A DNA stretch of 64,000 bases from Pseudomonas fragi (GCF_025426255.1 NZ_CP104861.1:3906001-3970000); one strand, 5' to 3'. Numbered from the stretch's first letter, positions 25,276-34,669 are shown. Notes: a model not told the origin generated them from the letters alone. Program-made: numbers and translations.

Positions 25276-26775
25276 ATGACCTCTTTCACCCCTTCAGCCT
25301 CCACTGCACGGCTTCAAGCCGAGCATGAATTCGCCATAAATGGCGCCAGCCAAGGCCCCGGCACGACCACCACAACCCTGCCAATAACCGACCACACCCT
25401 CGAGACCCGCACTCATGTCGTTGTCCACAAGGGTCAGAGCGTCACCATTGATCGCTACACCCACGAATACTCCACACCTATCTCCGAGGGCACGGATCGG
25501 CTGGTTTTCACCATTGAAGGGCTGCACCGAACCATTCTGGTGACCCGCACCGGTAATCGACTGCTGATCGATATCAATCACCTGCGCTTTCGCGTTACCC
25601 CGGCCAGCGCCAGACAAATCATTGAAATCCATACCCAGGACGGTAACGACTCGGTCTACATTGCCGCCACGGTCATGCAACCCCTGCACATCAACACCGG
25701 CTCAGGCGATGACACCGTTGTCACCAGTTCAGGCTTCGCCCAGGTATACACCGGCCCCGGCAATGACCGCGTGATGACGAGCGATGGACGCACCTATATC
25801 GAAACCGGTGAAGGGAATGACGTGGTCAATGCCATCGGCAGCGGCGTAATGACGGTCTACACCGGCAAAGGGGATGATTTTGTGCGCGGCGGGGCTGGCA
25901 GGTGCTACATCGAGACCGGAGAAGGCAATGATATTGCCATTGGCGGCGAGCAACACAGCATCATCAGTGGCGGTGACGGCGATGATCTTTTGTACGCTGG
26001 TCAAGGCAGCAACGCCCTTTATTCAGGCCTGGGGGATAACGCCTTCGCGGGGCTCAAGCCCAACGACAAGGCGCACTCAATAGAGCCTGTGACCACCGTA
26101 AGCGAGGGCGTTCTGGTGCCCACCAATACGCAAAATGACGCCACATCCTTTATCGATAGCCAGGTCAGCAAAATCGACGCGCAATCGCTGGCGAGTTCAG
26201 GGCTGGTCATTCAGGGAGCACCCGCATTCGTCGAGCGCGTGACCGATGACTTGAAAATGTTACTGGGCTCGACCTACGGCCAACAGTTGCTGGCAGCCCT
26301 GAGCAAGAGCATTCACGCCAGCCAAAAGCCCATCACCATTGTGGAACTCAAGCGTATCGACAACGGGATGTACCAGCCCGCGCTGCTGATGGCGTCGCCT
26401 TACATAGCAGGTGGCTCTGCTGGCTGGGGAGCCTTTGGCGGAACGGTCTACTACAACCCGGCCCACCAGAAAGACGAATCGGTGCCTCTGGCCTCGCTCT
26501 ACCATGAGCTGTGTCATGCCTACAACTACGTGACCGGCACCATTTTTTCGGGAACCGGCCCGGATCCGCAACAACCCCACATACCGCCAGCCCAGGCCGA
26601 CAACGCGGAGCTGCAGGTAGTCGGCTTGCCCGCCAGCGCAGAGCCCTTTGACTTTGATAACGACCCGCTCACCCCTCCCACCAGGACCAACCCGGTGGCC
26701 TTTACCGAAAACGGCATACGCGAGGAGTTGGGGCTGCCTTCACGCAAAAGCTACATAAGGTTCATTCCAGGCTAA
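25276..26775 (+). CDS. M91-type zinc metallopeptidase with RTX-like repeats
   Basis: A 499-residue protein. Residues ~60-130 are a beta-rich domain. Residues ~135-250 carry at least six imperfect glycine/aspartate nonapeptide-type repeats (TGSGDDTV, TGPGNDRV, TGEGNDVV, TGKGDDFV, TGEGNDIA, GGDGDDLL) that should form a calcium-binding beta-roll. Residues ~320-499 hold the peptidase, with the zinc site HELCH at 410-414 followed by AYNYVTG, and a downstream NGIREELGLP that may supply the third ligand. The HExxH context resembles family M91, which includes the type III effectors NleD and HopH1. No secretion signal or type III genes are visible. The start at 25276 has GGAG upstream. Its stop overlaps the convergent aruE stop by 4 nt. 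Confidence 0.8.
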   Translation: MTSFTPSASTARLQAEHEFAINGASQGPGTTTTTLPITDHTLETRTHVVVHKGQSVTIDRYTHEYSTPISEGTDRLVFTIEGLHRTILVTRTGNRLLIDINHLRFRVTPASARQIIEIHTQDGNDSVYIAATVMQPLHINTGSGDDTVVTSSGFAQVYTGPGNDRVMTSDGRTYIETGEGNDVVNAIGSGVMTVYTGKGDDFVRGGAGRCYIETGEGNDIAIGGEQHSIISGGDGDDLLYAGQGSNALYSGLGDNAFAGLKPNDKAHSIEPVTTVSEGVLVPTNTQNDATSFIDSQVSKIDAQSLASSGLVIQGAPAFVERVTDDLKMLLGSTYGQQLLAALSKSIHASQKPITIVELKRIDNGMYQPALLMASPYIAGGSAGWGAFGGTVYYNPAHQKDESVPLASLYHELCHAYNYVTGTIFSGTGPDPQQPHIPPAQADNAELQVVGLPASAEPFDFDNDPLTPPTRTNPVAFTENGIREELGLPSRKSYIRFIPG

Positions 26776-27782
26776 ACCAGCGCCTCGATTGCAGCAGGCT
26801 CAATAATCATCCCGGCGCGCAGACCGTTCTTGACCTTGGGGTTTGGGAAGATAATCCGCGCGCCCTCTTCTTCAATGACCCAACGCGTCTTGCCCGCGTC
26901 TTGCGCCAGCAGGTATCCCTTGGGTAACTCACAGAAGTTTTCGACGTCCACCGGTAAATGCAGGATAAATGCATCGCTGTGCTTGATCACTTCACGGGCC
27001 ACGCTAAACAGCTGCAAGCCTTCGAGCGAAGCCTCGGCCAGCGGCGACTCGGTGCCCTCGATGATCTGCTGCAAACGCAGCTCAAGACGCTCGACATTGA
27101 CCCCGCCGTTCTGCCCGAAAGGCCGGGCTTTGCCCAACTCCAGGGTAAACGCCTCGGCGCCCAGCCGGTCGTAGGTGTAAGCACTGAACACAATCGAAGG
27201 CTTGTTTTGCAACAGCACCGCTTCCATCCCGGCTGCGCGCAAGCGGGCCAGCTCGTCGCGCGAGTGAGTACGCCCTTCCTTGTAGGGATAGAGCGCGAAC
27301 TGCTCGATCTTCGATCCACGAATCGCCGTGTGTAAATCGTAATGCAGACGGGTGCGCTCAGGCGGGCTGAAAAACGTTTCGGCCAGATGCTCAAGTTCGC
27401 ACGCGCGCAGGGCCTCGGGGCCGCTGCTGCTTGCGTGGCGACCATTGAACAGCCGGTTGAGGTCTTCTTCGACAAACCGCGCGCCGGTGCGCATGGCACC
27501 CGGGTTGCCGAACAGGAACAGAATTCGTGCGCGGGGTTTGATTTCTCCCCGCGCAATGGCATGCAACAGACGATCGAGCAACTCGATCGGCGCTGTTTCA
27601 TTGCCGTGGATGCCGGCTGACAACAACAGATCCATGCCGTTGTCGCGAGCCTCGGGCGGGCGTACTTCAAGCGCGCCTTCGGTCAGCCAGCGCATCCGCA
27701 CGCCGTCGACAGTCAGTTGAGTTTTCTCGGCTGGTTCACGTCCAGCCAAGGTCAGTTCAAGCAGTTTGCCGAGAGCGAGCAT
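26772..27782 (-). CDS. astE: Succinylglutamate desuccinylase (AstE/AruE)
   Basis: A 336-residue zinc carboxypeptidase-like enzyme. The metal ligands are H59 and E62 in SAGIHGNETAPIE, the third histidine lies in RLHYDLHTAIRG, and FTLELGKARPFG contains the catalytic glutamate. It removes succinate from N2-succinylglutamate, the last step of the arginine succinyltransferase (AST) pathway, giving glutamate. It is the last gene of the aruCFGDB-x-E operon. Confidence 0.95.
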   Translation of the reverse strand: MLALGKLLELTLAGREPAEKTQLTVDGVRMRWLTEGALEVRPPEARDNGMDLLLSAGIHGNETAPIELLDRLLHAIARGEIKPRARILFLFGNPGAMRTGARFVEEDLNRLFNGRHASSSGPEALRACELEHLAETFFSPPERTRLHYDLHTAIRGSKIEQFALYPYKEGRTHSRDELARLRAAGMEAVLLQNKPSIVFSAYTYDRLGAEAFTLELGKARPFGQNGGVNVERLELRLQQIIEGTESPLAEASLEGLQLFSVAREVIKHSDAFILHLPVDVENFCELPKGYLLAQDAGKTRWVIEEEGARIIFPNPKVKNGLRAGMIIEPAAIEALV

Positions 27783-27795
27783 GGTGCATCCTTAA

Positions 27796-28083
27796 TCAGT
27801 GGTTGCAGTCTGGACCGTGTACGTGATCGTCTTCGTCATCGCTCAGATCAGCCGGTTCCATTTCCAGTTGCAGGCTGACAAGGTTAGTCGCTAATGGACG
27901 CAGCAGCAGGTTGGCGTATTCGGCATCGCCTTCTTCAACGTCAACACCGATCAGCAACTGGCCACGGCCGTCTTGCTGAATCCACAATTCTTTGCCCTGC
28001 CACATCACGGCAACGCGGGTGCAGCTGGTTTCCAGCTGGGTGCCATCAGTGTCTTCAAGGATCAACTTCAGGGTATCGGTCAT
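27796..28083 (-). CDS. Small acidic protein of the aru operon with a metal-binding-like tail
   Basis: A 95-residue protein between astB and astE, spaced 13 bp from astE, so it is part of the operon. The N-terminal ~75 residues look like a small beta-rich domain. The C-terminus is an acidic run followed by HVHGPDCNH, a cluster of three His and one Cys that could bind a metal ion. Homologs at this position seem to be a Pseudomonas feature. The function is unknown. One hypothesis is metal delivery to the zinc enzyme AstE next door. Confidence 0.8.
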   Translation of the reverse strand: MTDTLKLILEDTDGTQLETSCTRVAVMWQGKELWIQQDGRGQLLIGVDVEEGDAEYANLLLRPLATNLVSLQLEMEPADLSDDEDDHVHGPDCNH

Positions 28084-28150
28084 TCTTTTGCTCTCATTGG
28101 GAGGTGAAGGTGTGTGCCCGGCACTAATAATCGCTCAGGCACACCGCCGT

Positions 28151-29497
28151 TCAATTGATCTGGAAGGGGTAAACCGAGCCCAGTTTAAGGATTTGCGTCA
28201 GTTCATCCAATGCCGTACGGCACTCAAGCAACAATTGCGGGTCGGCCAGATCGCTTTCGCGCAGGGCGTCGCGGTAGTGCTTGCTGACCCACTGGGTCAA
28301 CGTGTCATACAACGGCGCGGTCATGATAACCCCCGGATTGACCGCTGCCAGCTCAGTTTCATTGAGTGCGACACGCAACCGCAGGCACGCCGGGCCACCG
28401 CCGTTCTGCATGCTCTGCTTAAGGTCAAACACCTTGACCTCGCGAATCGGCCCACCAGCAGCCGTCAGCCCTTGCAGGTACTGCCAGACACGCGGGTTGG
28501 CGCGGCACTCTTCAGGCACGATCAGCAGCATGGAACCATCCGCACGGCTCAGCAGTTGGCTGTTGAACAGGTACGAACGCACCGCATCTTCCACGGCCAC
28601 CTGATCGCGAGGCACGCTGATCGACTGGAAGTTAGCGCCACGGGCCGCCAGCTTGCCATGCAACTCGGCCAGCATCTGCTCGGTATTGAGGAACGCGTCC
28701 TGGTGATGGAACAACAGCTCACCATTGCCCACGGCAATCACATCGTTGTGAAACACCCCTTGGTCGATGACGGAAGGGTTTTGCTGGGCGAATACCACGC
28801 CCTCTTCGCTCAGACCGTGCAGGCGGGCTACCGCTTGCGAAGCTTCGAGAGTCTGGCGGGCCGGGTATTTTTGCGGCGCCGGGTAACGACTGTCGAACGC
28901 ACTGCGACCGAACACAAAGAATTCGACACCTGCCTCGCCATATTCACGGCAAAAGCGCGTGTGGTTGGCCGCGCCTTCATCGCCGAACTGAGCCACTGCG
29001 GGCAGTGCCGCATGGTGCGCAAAGTGTTGCTGATCAGCGAACATCGCGCCCAGCACGCGGCTGGTGGTCGGGTGCTCGATGCTGCGGTGGTATTTGCAGT
29101 TGAGGTTGGCAGCAGTGAAATGCACACGCCCGTCTGCAGTGTCTGCACTTGGGCTGACAGTCGCGGCGTTAGCCACCCACATGCTCGATGCCGAGCAACT
29201 GGCAACCAGCAACGGCATGGCTTCTTTGGCTGCGCGCTCGATAACCTGCGCGTCGGTGCCGGAAAAACCCAGACTGCGCAAAGCAGCAACGTCCGGACGC
29301 TCTTGCGGCGCCAGCACACCCTGGACAAAACCCATGTCCATCAGCGCTTTCATTTTTTCCAGGCCTTGCAGCGCGGCTTCCTTGGGGTTGGAGGCCTGCT
29401 GACTGTTGCTCTGGGAGGCGACGTTGCCAAACGACAAACCGCCATAGTTATGGGTCGGCCCCACTAAACCGTCAAAATTGACTTCAAAGGACTTCAT
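28151..29497 (-). CDS. astB: N-succinylarginine dihydrolase (AstB/AruB)
   Basis: A 448-residue amidinotransferase-fold enzyme. It starts MKSFEVNFDGLVGPTHNYGG, the family signature. FHNDVIAVGN carries the catalytic histidine, and the active cysteine lies in the C-terminal segment MQNGGGPACLRLRV. It converts N2-succinylarginine to succinylornithine, two NH3 and CO2, the second step of the AST pathway. It lies 67 bp before the small acidic protein gene. Confidence 0.96.
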   Translation of the reverse strand: MKSFEVNFDGLVGPTHNYGGLSFGNVASQSNSQQASNPKEAALQGLEKMKALMDMGFVQGVLAPQERPDVAALRSLGFSGTDAQVIERAAKEAMPLLVASCSASSMWVANAATVSPSADTADGRVHFTAANLNCKYHRSIEHPTTSRVLGAMFADQQHFAHHAALPAVAQFGDEGAANHTRFCREYGEAGVEFFVFGRSAFDSRYPAPQKYPARQTLEASQAVARLHGLSEEGVVFAQQNPSVIDQGVFHNDVIAVGNGELLFHHQDAFLNTEQMLAELHGKLAARGANFQSISVPRDQVAVEDAVRSYLFNSQLLSRADGSMLLIVPEECRANPRVWQYLQGLTAAGGPIREVKVFDLKQSMQNGGGPACLRLRVALNETELAAVNPGVIMTAPLYDTLTQWVSKHYRDALRESDLADPQLLLECRTALDELTQILKLGSVYPFQIN

Positions 29498-29532
29498 CGG
29501 TGAGGCTCCGGGAAACGGTGGCTATTTGTATC

Positions 29533-29624
29533 TCCTGTTGGAGCGGGCTTGCTCGCGATGCGTACGATGCGGTTTTGCTGCCAGACCGCGCTGATGCAAT
29601 CGCGAGTAAGCCCGCTCCCACAGG
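29533..29624. repeat. REP element pair inside the aru operon
   Basis: The REP core ggagcgggcttgctcgcga and its inverted partner tcgcgagtaagcccgctccc lie in the gap between astD and astB. Such hairpins can reduce expression of downstream genes or protect the upstream mRNA. Confidence 0.85.
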
Positions 29625-29637
29625 AATGAGATAAGCG

Positions 29638-31104
29638 TTACGACATTCGCACGCCAGGGGTCAACGCCGCTGGCAGGGTCAAGGTCGGGGTTTCAAGAGA
29701 AGCCACCGGGTACGCGCAATAATCAGCTGCGTAATAGGCACTGGCGCGATGGTTGCCCGACGCCCCGACGCCACCAAAAGGTGCACTGCTCGCCGCGCCC
29801 GTCAGCTGTTTGTTCCAGTTCACGATCCCGGCACGGCTCTGCAGCCAGAACTGCTGATAGCGCGCCTCGGAATCCGACAGCAAGCCCGCAGCCAAACCAA
29901 ACGCCGTGTTGTTGGCCTCGGCAATTGCCGCGTCAAAGTCGGCGTAGCGAATCACTTGCAGCAATGGCCCGAACAGCTCTTCGTCCGAACGATCGCTGAC
30001 TTCAGTCACGTCGATAATGCCCGGCGTCAGCAAGGCGGCATTGCTGTCGGGCTGGTGCATTTCCAGCAGGGCAACAGCGCCCGAACCCAACAGAACTTCT
30101 TGTGCATCCATCAAGGCGCGTGCGGCGCCCAAGGAAATCACCGACCCCATAAAGGGTGCGGGCTGCTGATCAAAAGCCCCCACTTCGATGTTCTGGCTGA
30201 CTTCAACCAGACGCGTCAGCAGGCTGTCGCCCCATGCGCCTTGCGGCACCAGCAAACGGCGGGCACAGGTGCAACGCTGCCCGGCAGAGATAAAGGCCGA
30301 CTGAATGATGGTGTAGACCGCAGCATCCAGATCCGCGACCTGATCGACCACCAGCGGGTTATTGCCGCCCATTTCCAGGGCCAGGATCTTGTCCGGGCGC
30401 CCGGCAAACTGCTGATGCAGTGCATTGCCAGTGCGGCTCGAACCAGTGAAGAACAACCCGTCAATACCTGTGTTCGCCGCCAGTGCGATACCGGTTTCGC
30501 GCGCACCTTGCAGCAGGTTCAACACCCCGGCTGGCAGCCCGGCTTCGATCCAGCACTTGACGGTCAGCTCAGCGACTTTGGGGGTCAGCTCGCTCGGCTT
30601 GAAAACCACGCTGTTACCGGCCAGCAATGCCGGAACAATATGCCCATTAGGCAGATGACCAGGGAAGTTGTACGGACCGAATACGGCAACCACACCATGG
30701 GGCTTGTGGCGCAAAACAGCGGTGGCATCGCCCAGCGGGCCGCTTTTTTCACCTGTGCGCTCGCGGTAGCTTTGCACCGAGATCGCCACTTTGTTGATCA
30801 TGCTGGTGACTTCGGTGGCCGACTCCCAGAGTGGCTTGCCGGTTTCTTCACCGATGCAACGTGCCAGTTCATCCGCGTGAGTTTTAAGGCTCGCGGCAAA
30901 GGCTTCAAGCACGCTCAGGCGCTGTTCAAATGTGCGTGTGGCCCACTCCGGGAAAGCCTGACGCGCGGCCTTGACGGCAGCATCAACCTGCTCGGCATTG
31001 GCGCCATTACCTGCCCACAGCACTTTCTGGGTGACCGGATTCAGCGATTCAAAGGCTTCGCCCTGCCCGTTCTGCCAGGCGCCTGCAATGTACAACGTGC
31101 TCAT
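29638..31104 (-). CDS. astD: N-succinylglutamate 5-semialdehyde dehydrogenase (AstD/AruD)
   Basis: A 488-residue NAD-dependent aldehyde dehydrogenase. It begins MSTLYIAGAWQNGQGEAFES and contains the ALEMGGNNPLVV glutamate motif and the GQRCTCARRLL segment with the catalytic cysteine. It oxidises succinylglutamate semialdehyde to succinylglutamate in step four of the AST pathway. Its ATG shares one base with the TAA of the upstream astA/aruG gene, so the genes are translationally coupled. That fixes the start at 31104 rather than at the longer in-frame extension. Confidence 0.95.
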   Translation of the reverse strand: MSTLYIAGAWQNGQGEAFESLNPVTQKVLWAGNGANAEQVDAAVKAARQAFPEWATRTFEQRLSVLEAFAASLKTHADELARCIGEETGKPLWESATEVTSMINKVAISVQSYRERTGEKSGPLGDATAVLRHKPHGVVAVFGPYNFPGHLPNGHIVPALLAGNSVVFKPSELTPKVAELTVKCWIEAGLPAGVLNLLQGARETGIALAANTGIDGLFFTGSSRTGNALHQQFAGRPDKILALEMGGNNPLVVDQVADLDAAVYTIIQSAFISAGQRCTCARRLLVPQGAWGDSLLTRLVEVSQNIEVGAFDQQPAPFMGSVISLGAARALMDAQEVLLGSGAVALLEMHQPDSNAALLTPGIIDVTEVSDRSDEELFGPLLQVIRYADFDAAIAEANNTAFGLAAGLLSDSEARYQQFWLQSRAGIVNWNKQLTGAASSAPFGGVGASGNHRASAYYAADYCAYPVASLETPTLTLPAALTPGVRMS

Positions 31105-32141
31105 TATTTCGACTCCCGTGGGGCAACTGGCTGGGCCGACAAGGCAACCGCGCGCACTTGATCGCCTGCGGTCAGTTGCAAGCGTTTGGCGGTCAGTGGA
31201 TCGACAACCAGAGTGCCAGCAGCCAGACGCGCAGGCGCTGCGGTGATGCGGCAATCTTCACGCTTGCGGTTGTGAATCAGGTAAGGCGTGGCATCGTCAC
31301 CCGGAGTGCCGATGGCCAGCACCAGCGCTTCGCTGTCGCGTACAGCGCGGATCTTGCTGGTTTCGCATTCCACCGCCGGGCCCGCGTCAAAAATATCGAC
31401 GTAGCCCTGGTAACTGAAACCTTCGCTTTTAAGCATGTTCAGCGCCGGTTCGGTGTGGGTATGCACCTTGCCGATCACCGCACGGGCATCTTCAGACAAG
31501 AAGCAGGTGTACACCGGGAACTTGGGCATCAACTCGGCGATAAAGGCTTTGTTGCCTACACCGGTCAGGTAGTCGGCCTGGCTGAATTCCATCTTGAAGA
31601 AGTGTCGACCCAGGCTTTCCCAGAACGGCGAGCGCCCGGCTTCATCGGACATGCCACGCATTTCGGCAATGATCTTGTTACCGAACAGCTCCGGGAACTC
31701 GGCGATAAACAGCATCCGGGCCTTGGCCAGCATCCGGCCATTGAGGCCCGTGCGGTAATCGGCACTCAGGAACAACGAGCACAGCTCAGAGTTGCCGGTC
31801 AGGTCGTTGGCCAGAAACAGGGTCGGAATTTCCCGGTAAATACTCAGCTCTTGCGAGGCGCTGACGGTCAGGCCCACCCGGAAGTTATACCAAGGCTCGC
31901 GCAGGCCCACGGCGCCAGCAATGGCGGAAATACCCACCACCTTGCCTTCGTCGTTTTCAAGCACAAACAGGTAATCCGCATCGCCGCGCTCGGCCTCACC
32001 ACGGAAGGTTTTTTCAGCCCAGGTCACTCGATGCAGCAAGCGCTCTTCGTTGGCCGGCAAGGTGGTCAGGCCGGTTCCGGTGCTGCGTGCCAGCTCAATC
32101 AGGGCCGGTAAATCGCTATTGCGTACAGGACGAACGATCAT
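31104..32141 (-). CDS. aruG: Arginine N-succinyltransferase, beta subunit (AruG)
   Basis: A 345-residue GNAT-fold enzyme of the AstA family: MIVRPVRNSDLPALIELARSTG, then FFKMEFSQADYLTG and ELMPKFPVYTCFL. It shares about a third of its residues with the neighbouring AruF by eye, and the two form the heteromeric succinyltransferase that moves succinate from succinyl-CoA to arginine. Pseudomonas differs from enterics in using two subunits. It is coupled to astD downstream. Confidence 0.93.
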   Translation of the reverse strand: MIVRPVRNSDLPALIELARSTGTGLTTLPANEERLLHRVTWAEKTFRGEAERGDADYLFVLENDEGKVVGISAIAGAVGLREPWYNFRVGLTVSASQELSIYREIPTLFLANDLTGNSELCSLFLSADYRTGLNGRMLAKARMLFIAEFPELFGNKIIAEMRGMSDEAGRSPFWESLGRHFFKMEFSQADYLTGVGNKAFIAELMPKFPVYTCFLSEDARAVIGKVHTHTEPALNMLKSEGFSYQGYVDIFDAGPAVECETSKIRAVRDSEALVLAIGTPGDDATPYLIHNRKREDCRITAAPARLAAGTLVVDPLTAKRLQLTAGDQVRAVALSAQPVAPRESK

Positions 32142-32196
32142 GCTATCTCCTCAGACGGGGCTCGCTGACGAACCCCGCGAAACTCGCTCAAACGCG

Positions 32197-33216
32197 TTAA
32201 ACCGCCACCACTCGTACGCTGGCACCTTCGCCAACGCCGAGTGCTTCGGCCGCTTCCAGATCCAGCGTGACCGGCTTGCCCGGCGCCCAATCAAGCTCCA
32301 GCAATACTGCGCGGTAGTCCTGCAACTGGGCATTGGCCACCAGGTACTGACGACCGCCGCCTTTGCTCAGCGTGCCGATCTTGACCGGAACCACGCGGCT
32401 TTGAGCGATTGAGCGGATCCCCGAAACCCGTGCATGCAGGGTCGGGCCACCGTCGAAAATGTCGATGTAATGATCGGTCTCGAAGCCTTCACGCATCAGG
32501 ATGTCGAAGGTGATCTGCGCCCGCGGGTGGACTTGCCCCATGGCCTCTTGGGCAGTGTCAGGCAGCAACGGCACGTAAATCGGGTAGTGCGGCATCAGCT
32601 CGGCGAGGAAAGTACGGCTTTTCAGCCCGCACAGGCGCTCGGCGGCAGCGTAGTTCAAGTCGAAGAAGTTACGGCCAATAGCGTCCCAAAATGGCGAGTC
32701 GCCATTTTCATCGCTATAACCGACGATCTCGGTTACCACCGAATCGGCAAAGCGTTCCGGGTGGTTGGCCACAAACAGCAGACGGCCACGGGAGTTGAGC
32801 TCGGACCAGGCCGACCCCACAAGTTCCGGGACCACATAGAAACTGGTCAGCAAGCTATTACCGGTCAGGTCATGGCACTGCGACAGGACGTGGATCTTGT
32901 TGTGGATCTTCAGCTCGCGGGAGGCGTGAACGAAGGTCTCGTTACGGAAGCTGTAAAACGGCTCCGAGTAACCGGCCGAAGCCACAATCGCCGAACACCC
33001 CACCAGCTTGCCGGTGGTGGTGTCTTCAAGAACGAAGAAGTAGCTCTCTTCGCCATTGAAGCTGACTTCGGCAGCAAACGAGGTTTCGGACGCGGCGATC
33101 TTGTCGCGCAGGCGTTCGATATCGTCCGGCAATGAAGTGACACCAATCGGGCTATCCGCAGCCAGACGCTGTACCTCGCCCAGATCAGCCATTTGCGCAG
33201 GGCGCATCACCAGCAT
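32197..33216 (-). CDS. aruF: Arginine/ornithine N-succinyltransferase, alpha subunit (AruF)
   Basis: A 339-residue AstA-family protein: MLVMRPAQMADLGEVQRLAA, SPFWDAIGRNFFDLNY, ELMPHYPIYVPLLP and the HYIDIFDGGPTL segment. It is paralogous to AruG and probably arose by duplication. It is the entry enzyme of the AST pathway together with AruG. It lies 55 bp upstream of aruG and 138 bp downstream of aruC, with a REP element in the latter gap. Confidence 0.93.
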   Translation of the reverse strand: MLVMRPAQMADLGEVQRLAADSPIGVTSLPDDIERLRDKIAASETSFAAEVSFNGEESYFFVLEDTTTGKLVGCSAIVASAGYSEPFYSFRNETFVHASRELKIHNKIHVLSQCHDLTGNSLLTSFYVVPELVGSAWSELNSRGRLLFVANHPERFADSVVTEIVGYSDENGDSPFWDAIGRNFFDLNYAAAERLCGLKSRTFLAELMPHYPIYVPLLPDTAQEAMGQVHPRAQITFDILMREGFETDHYIDIFDGGPTLHARVSGIRSIAQSRVVPVKIGTLSKGGGRQYLVANAQLQDYRAVLLELDWAPGKPVTLDLEAAEALGVGEGASVRVVAV

Positions 33217-33320
33217 GGTGTCACTCCTTAATCCATAAAATAAGAGGGGAAAAACAAGACCGCCCTGCAGGAGTTAGTCTGCTGCGAAGGTCGTGAACGA
33301 TAGCGCGGCTCTCGAGACTT

Positions 33321-33346
33321 TCGCGAGCAGGCTCGCTCCCACAGGG
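33321..33346. repeat. Single REP element between aruC and aruF
   Basis: The sequence tcgcgagcaggctcgctccc matches the Pseudomonas REP core. One copy only, immediately after the aruC stop. Confidence 0.75.
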
Positions 33347-33354
33347 AATGCCGG

Positions 33355-34575
33355 TCAGGCTTGTGTCAGTGTTTTAACGGCGCGCTCGAAGCGGTTCAGA
33401 CCTTCTTCGATATCGGCTTCTTCAACCACCAGACTTGGGGCGAAACGCACCACATCGGGGCCAGCCTGCAGAATCATCAGGTTTTCTTTTTCTGCGGCAT
33501 TGAAGATGTCTTTAGCCTTGCCTTTCCAGGCATCGCTCAACACACAACCGATCAACAGGCCCATGCCACGCACTTCAGTAAACAGGCCGTATTGCTGGCC
33601 GATTTGCTCAAGACGGGTTTTGAACAGGTCATGCTTGGCTTTAACGCCTTGCAGCACCTCAGGGGTGTTGATCACATCGATCACCGCATTGCCGACTGCG
33701 CACGCCAGCGGGTTACCGCCGTAAGTGGTGCCGTGGGTGCCGACAACCAGATGCTTGGCCAGCGCTTCGGTGGTCAGCATGGCTGCGATCGGGAAACCAC
33801 CGCCCAGGCTCTTGGCACTGGTCAGGATGTCCGGCGTCACGCCGTAATGCATGTAGGCAAACAGTTCGCCGGTACGGCCCATGCCGGTTTGCACTTCGTC
33901 AAACACCAGCAGCGCATTGTGCTGGTCGCACAGCTCGCGGGCGCCTTGCAGGTAAGCCTGCTCGGCAGGCAGCACGCCGCCTTCGCCTTGAATCGGCTCC
34001 AGCACCACGGCACAGGTCTTGTCCGAGATCGCCGCTTTCAGCGCGTCAAGATCGTTGAACGGAACATGGGTGATACCGGTGATTTTTGGACCGAAACCGT
34101 CGGAGTACTTCGACTGCCCGCCTACGTTTACGGTGAACAGCGTGCGGCCGTGAAAGCTGTTGAGCGCGGCAATGATTTCGTACTTCTCGGCGCCGAAACG
34201 GTCATGGGCCACACGACGGGCCAGCTTGAAGGCGGCCTCGTTCGCTTCGGCACCCGAGTTGCAGAAGAACACGCGCTCGGCGAAGGTCGAATCCACCAGT
34301 TTTTTGGCCAGGCGCAGTGCCGGCTCGTTGGTGAACACGTTGGATACGTGCCAAAGGTTGTTTGCCTGTTCAGTCAACGCGCCAACCAGTGCCGGATGCG
34401 CATGGCCAAGAACGTTAACGGCAATGCCACCCGCGAAGTCGATCAGCTCTCGACCTGCCTGGTCCCAGACACGGGAACCGGCGCCACGCACAGGAATAAA
34501 GGCCGCAGGTGCGTAGTTGGGAACCATGACCTGATCGAAATCGGCGCGTTGCACCGGGGCTTGCTCAACGGACAT
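33355..34575 (-). CDS. aruC: Succinylornithine/acetylornithine transaminase (AruC/AstC)
   Basis: A 406-residue class III PLP aminotransferase. It contains FCNSGAEANEAAFKLAR for PLP phosphate binding, VVLEPIQGEGGVLPA, FDEVQTGMGRTG, and the PLP lysine in LTSAKSLGGGFPI. It transfers the amino group of succinylornithine to 2-oxoglutarate. In Pseudomonas the same protein also serves in arginine synthesis. It is the first gene of the aru operon, with ArgR-type sites upstream. Confidence 0.95.
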   Translation of the reverse strand: MSVEQAPVQRADFDQVMVPNYAPAAFIPVRGAGSRVWDQAGRELIDFAGGIAVNVLGHAHPALVGALTEQANNLWHVSNVFTNEPALRLAKKLVDSTFAERVFFCNSGAEANEAAFKLARRVAHDRFGAEKYEIIAALNSFHGRTLFTVNVGGQSKYSDGFGPKITGITHVPFNDLDALKAAISDKTCAVVLEPIQGEGGVLPAEQAYLQGARELCDQHNALLVFDEVQTGMGRTGELFAYMHYGVTPDILTSAKSLGGGFPIAAMLTTEALAKHLVVGTHGTTYGGNPLACAVGNAVIDVINTPEVLQGVKAKHDLFKTRLEQIGQQYGLFTEVRGMGLLIGCVLSDAWKGKAKDIFNAAEKENLMILQAGPDVVRFAPSLVVEEADIEEGLNRFERAVKTLTQA

Positions 34576-34653
34576 CGGAGTCTCCTGAAGAGGAACGCCT
34601 GCCTAAACTGGCGAGCGATGGGGGGATTGTAGGGACACATCGGGGGCGCGCCT

Positions 34654-34669
34654 TGTCGCCAAGCGACAA
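34654..34669. promoter_or_regulatory. ArgR-type operator half-site 1 upstream of aruC
   Basis: The sequence matches TGTCGC-N8-AA, the consensus I recall for Pseudomonas ArgR. It is part of a 17-bp perfect palindrome (ttgtcgccaagcgacaa at 34653-34669), so it matches on both strands. It lies 79 bp upstream of the aruC start. Confidence 0.65.

Noticed and set aside
28000..34632. Long plus-strand frames opposite astB, astD, aruG, aruF and aruC
   Set aside because: These are frame shadows of the real aru genes, which match their families end to end.
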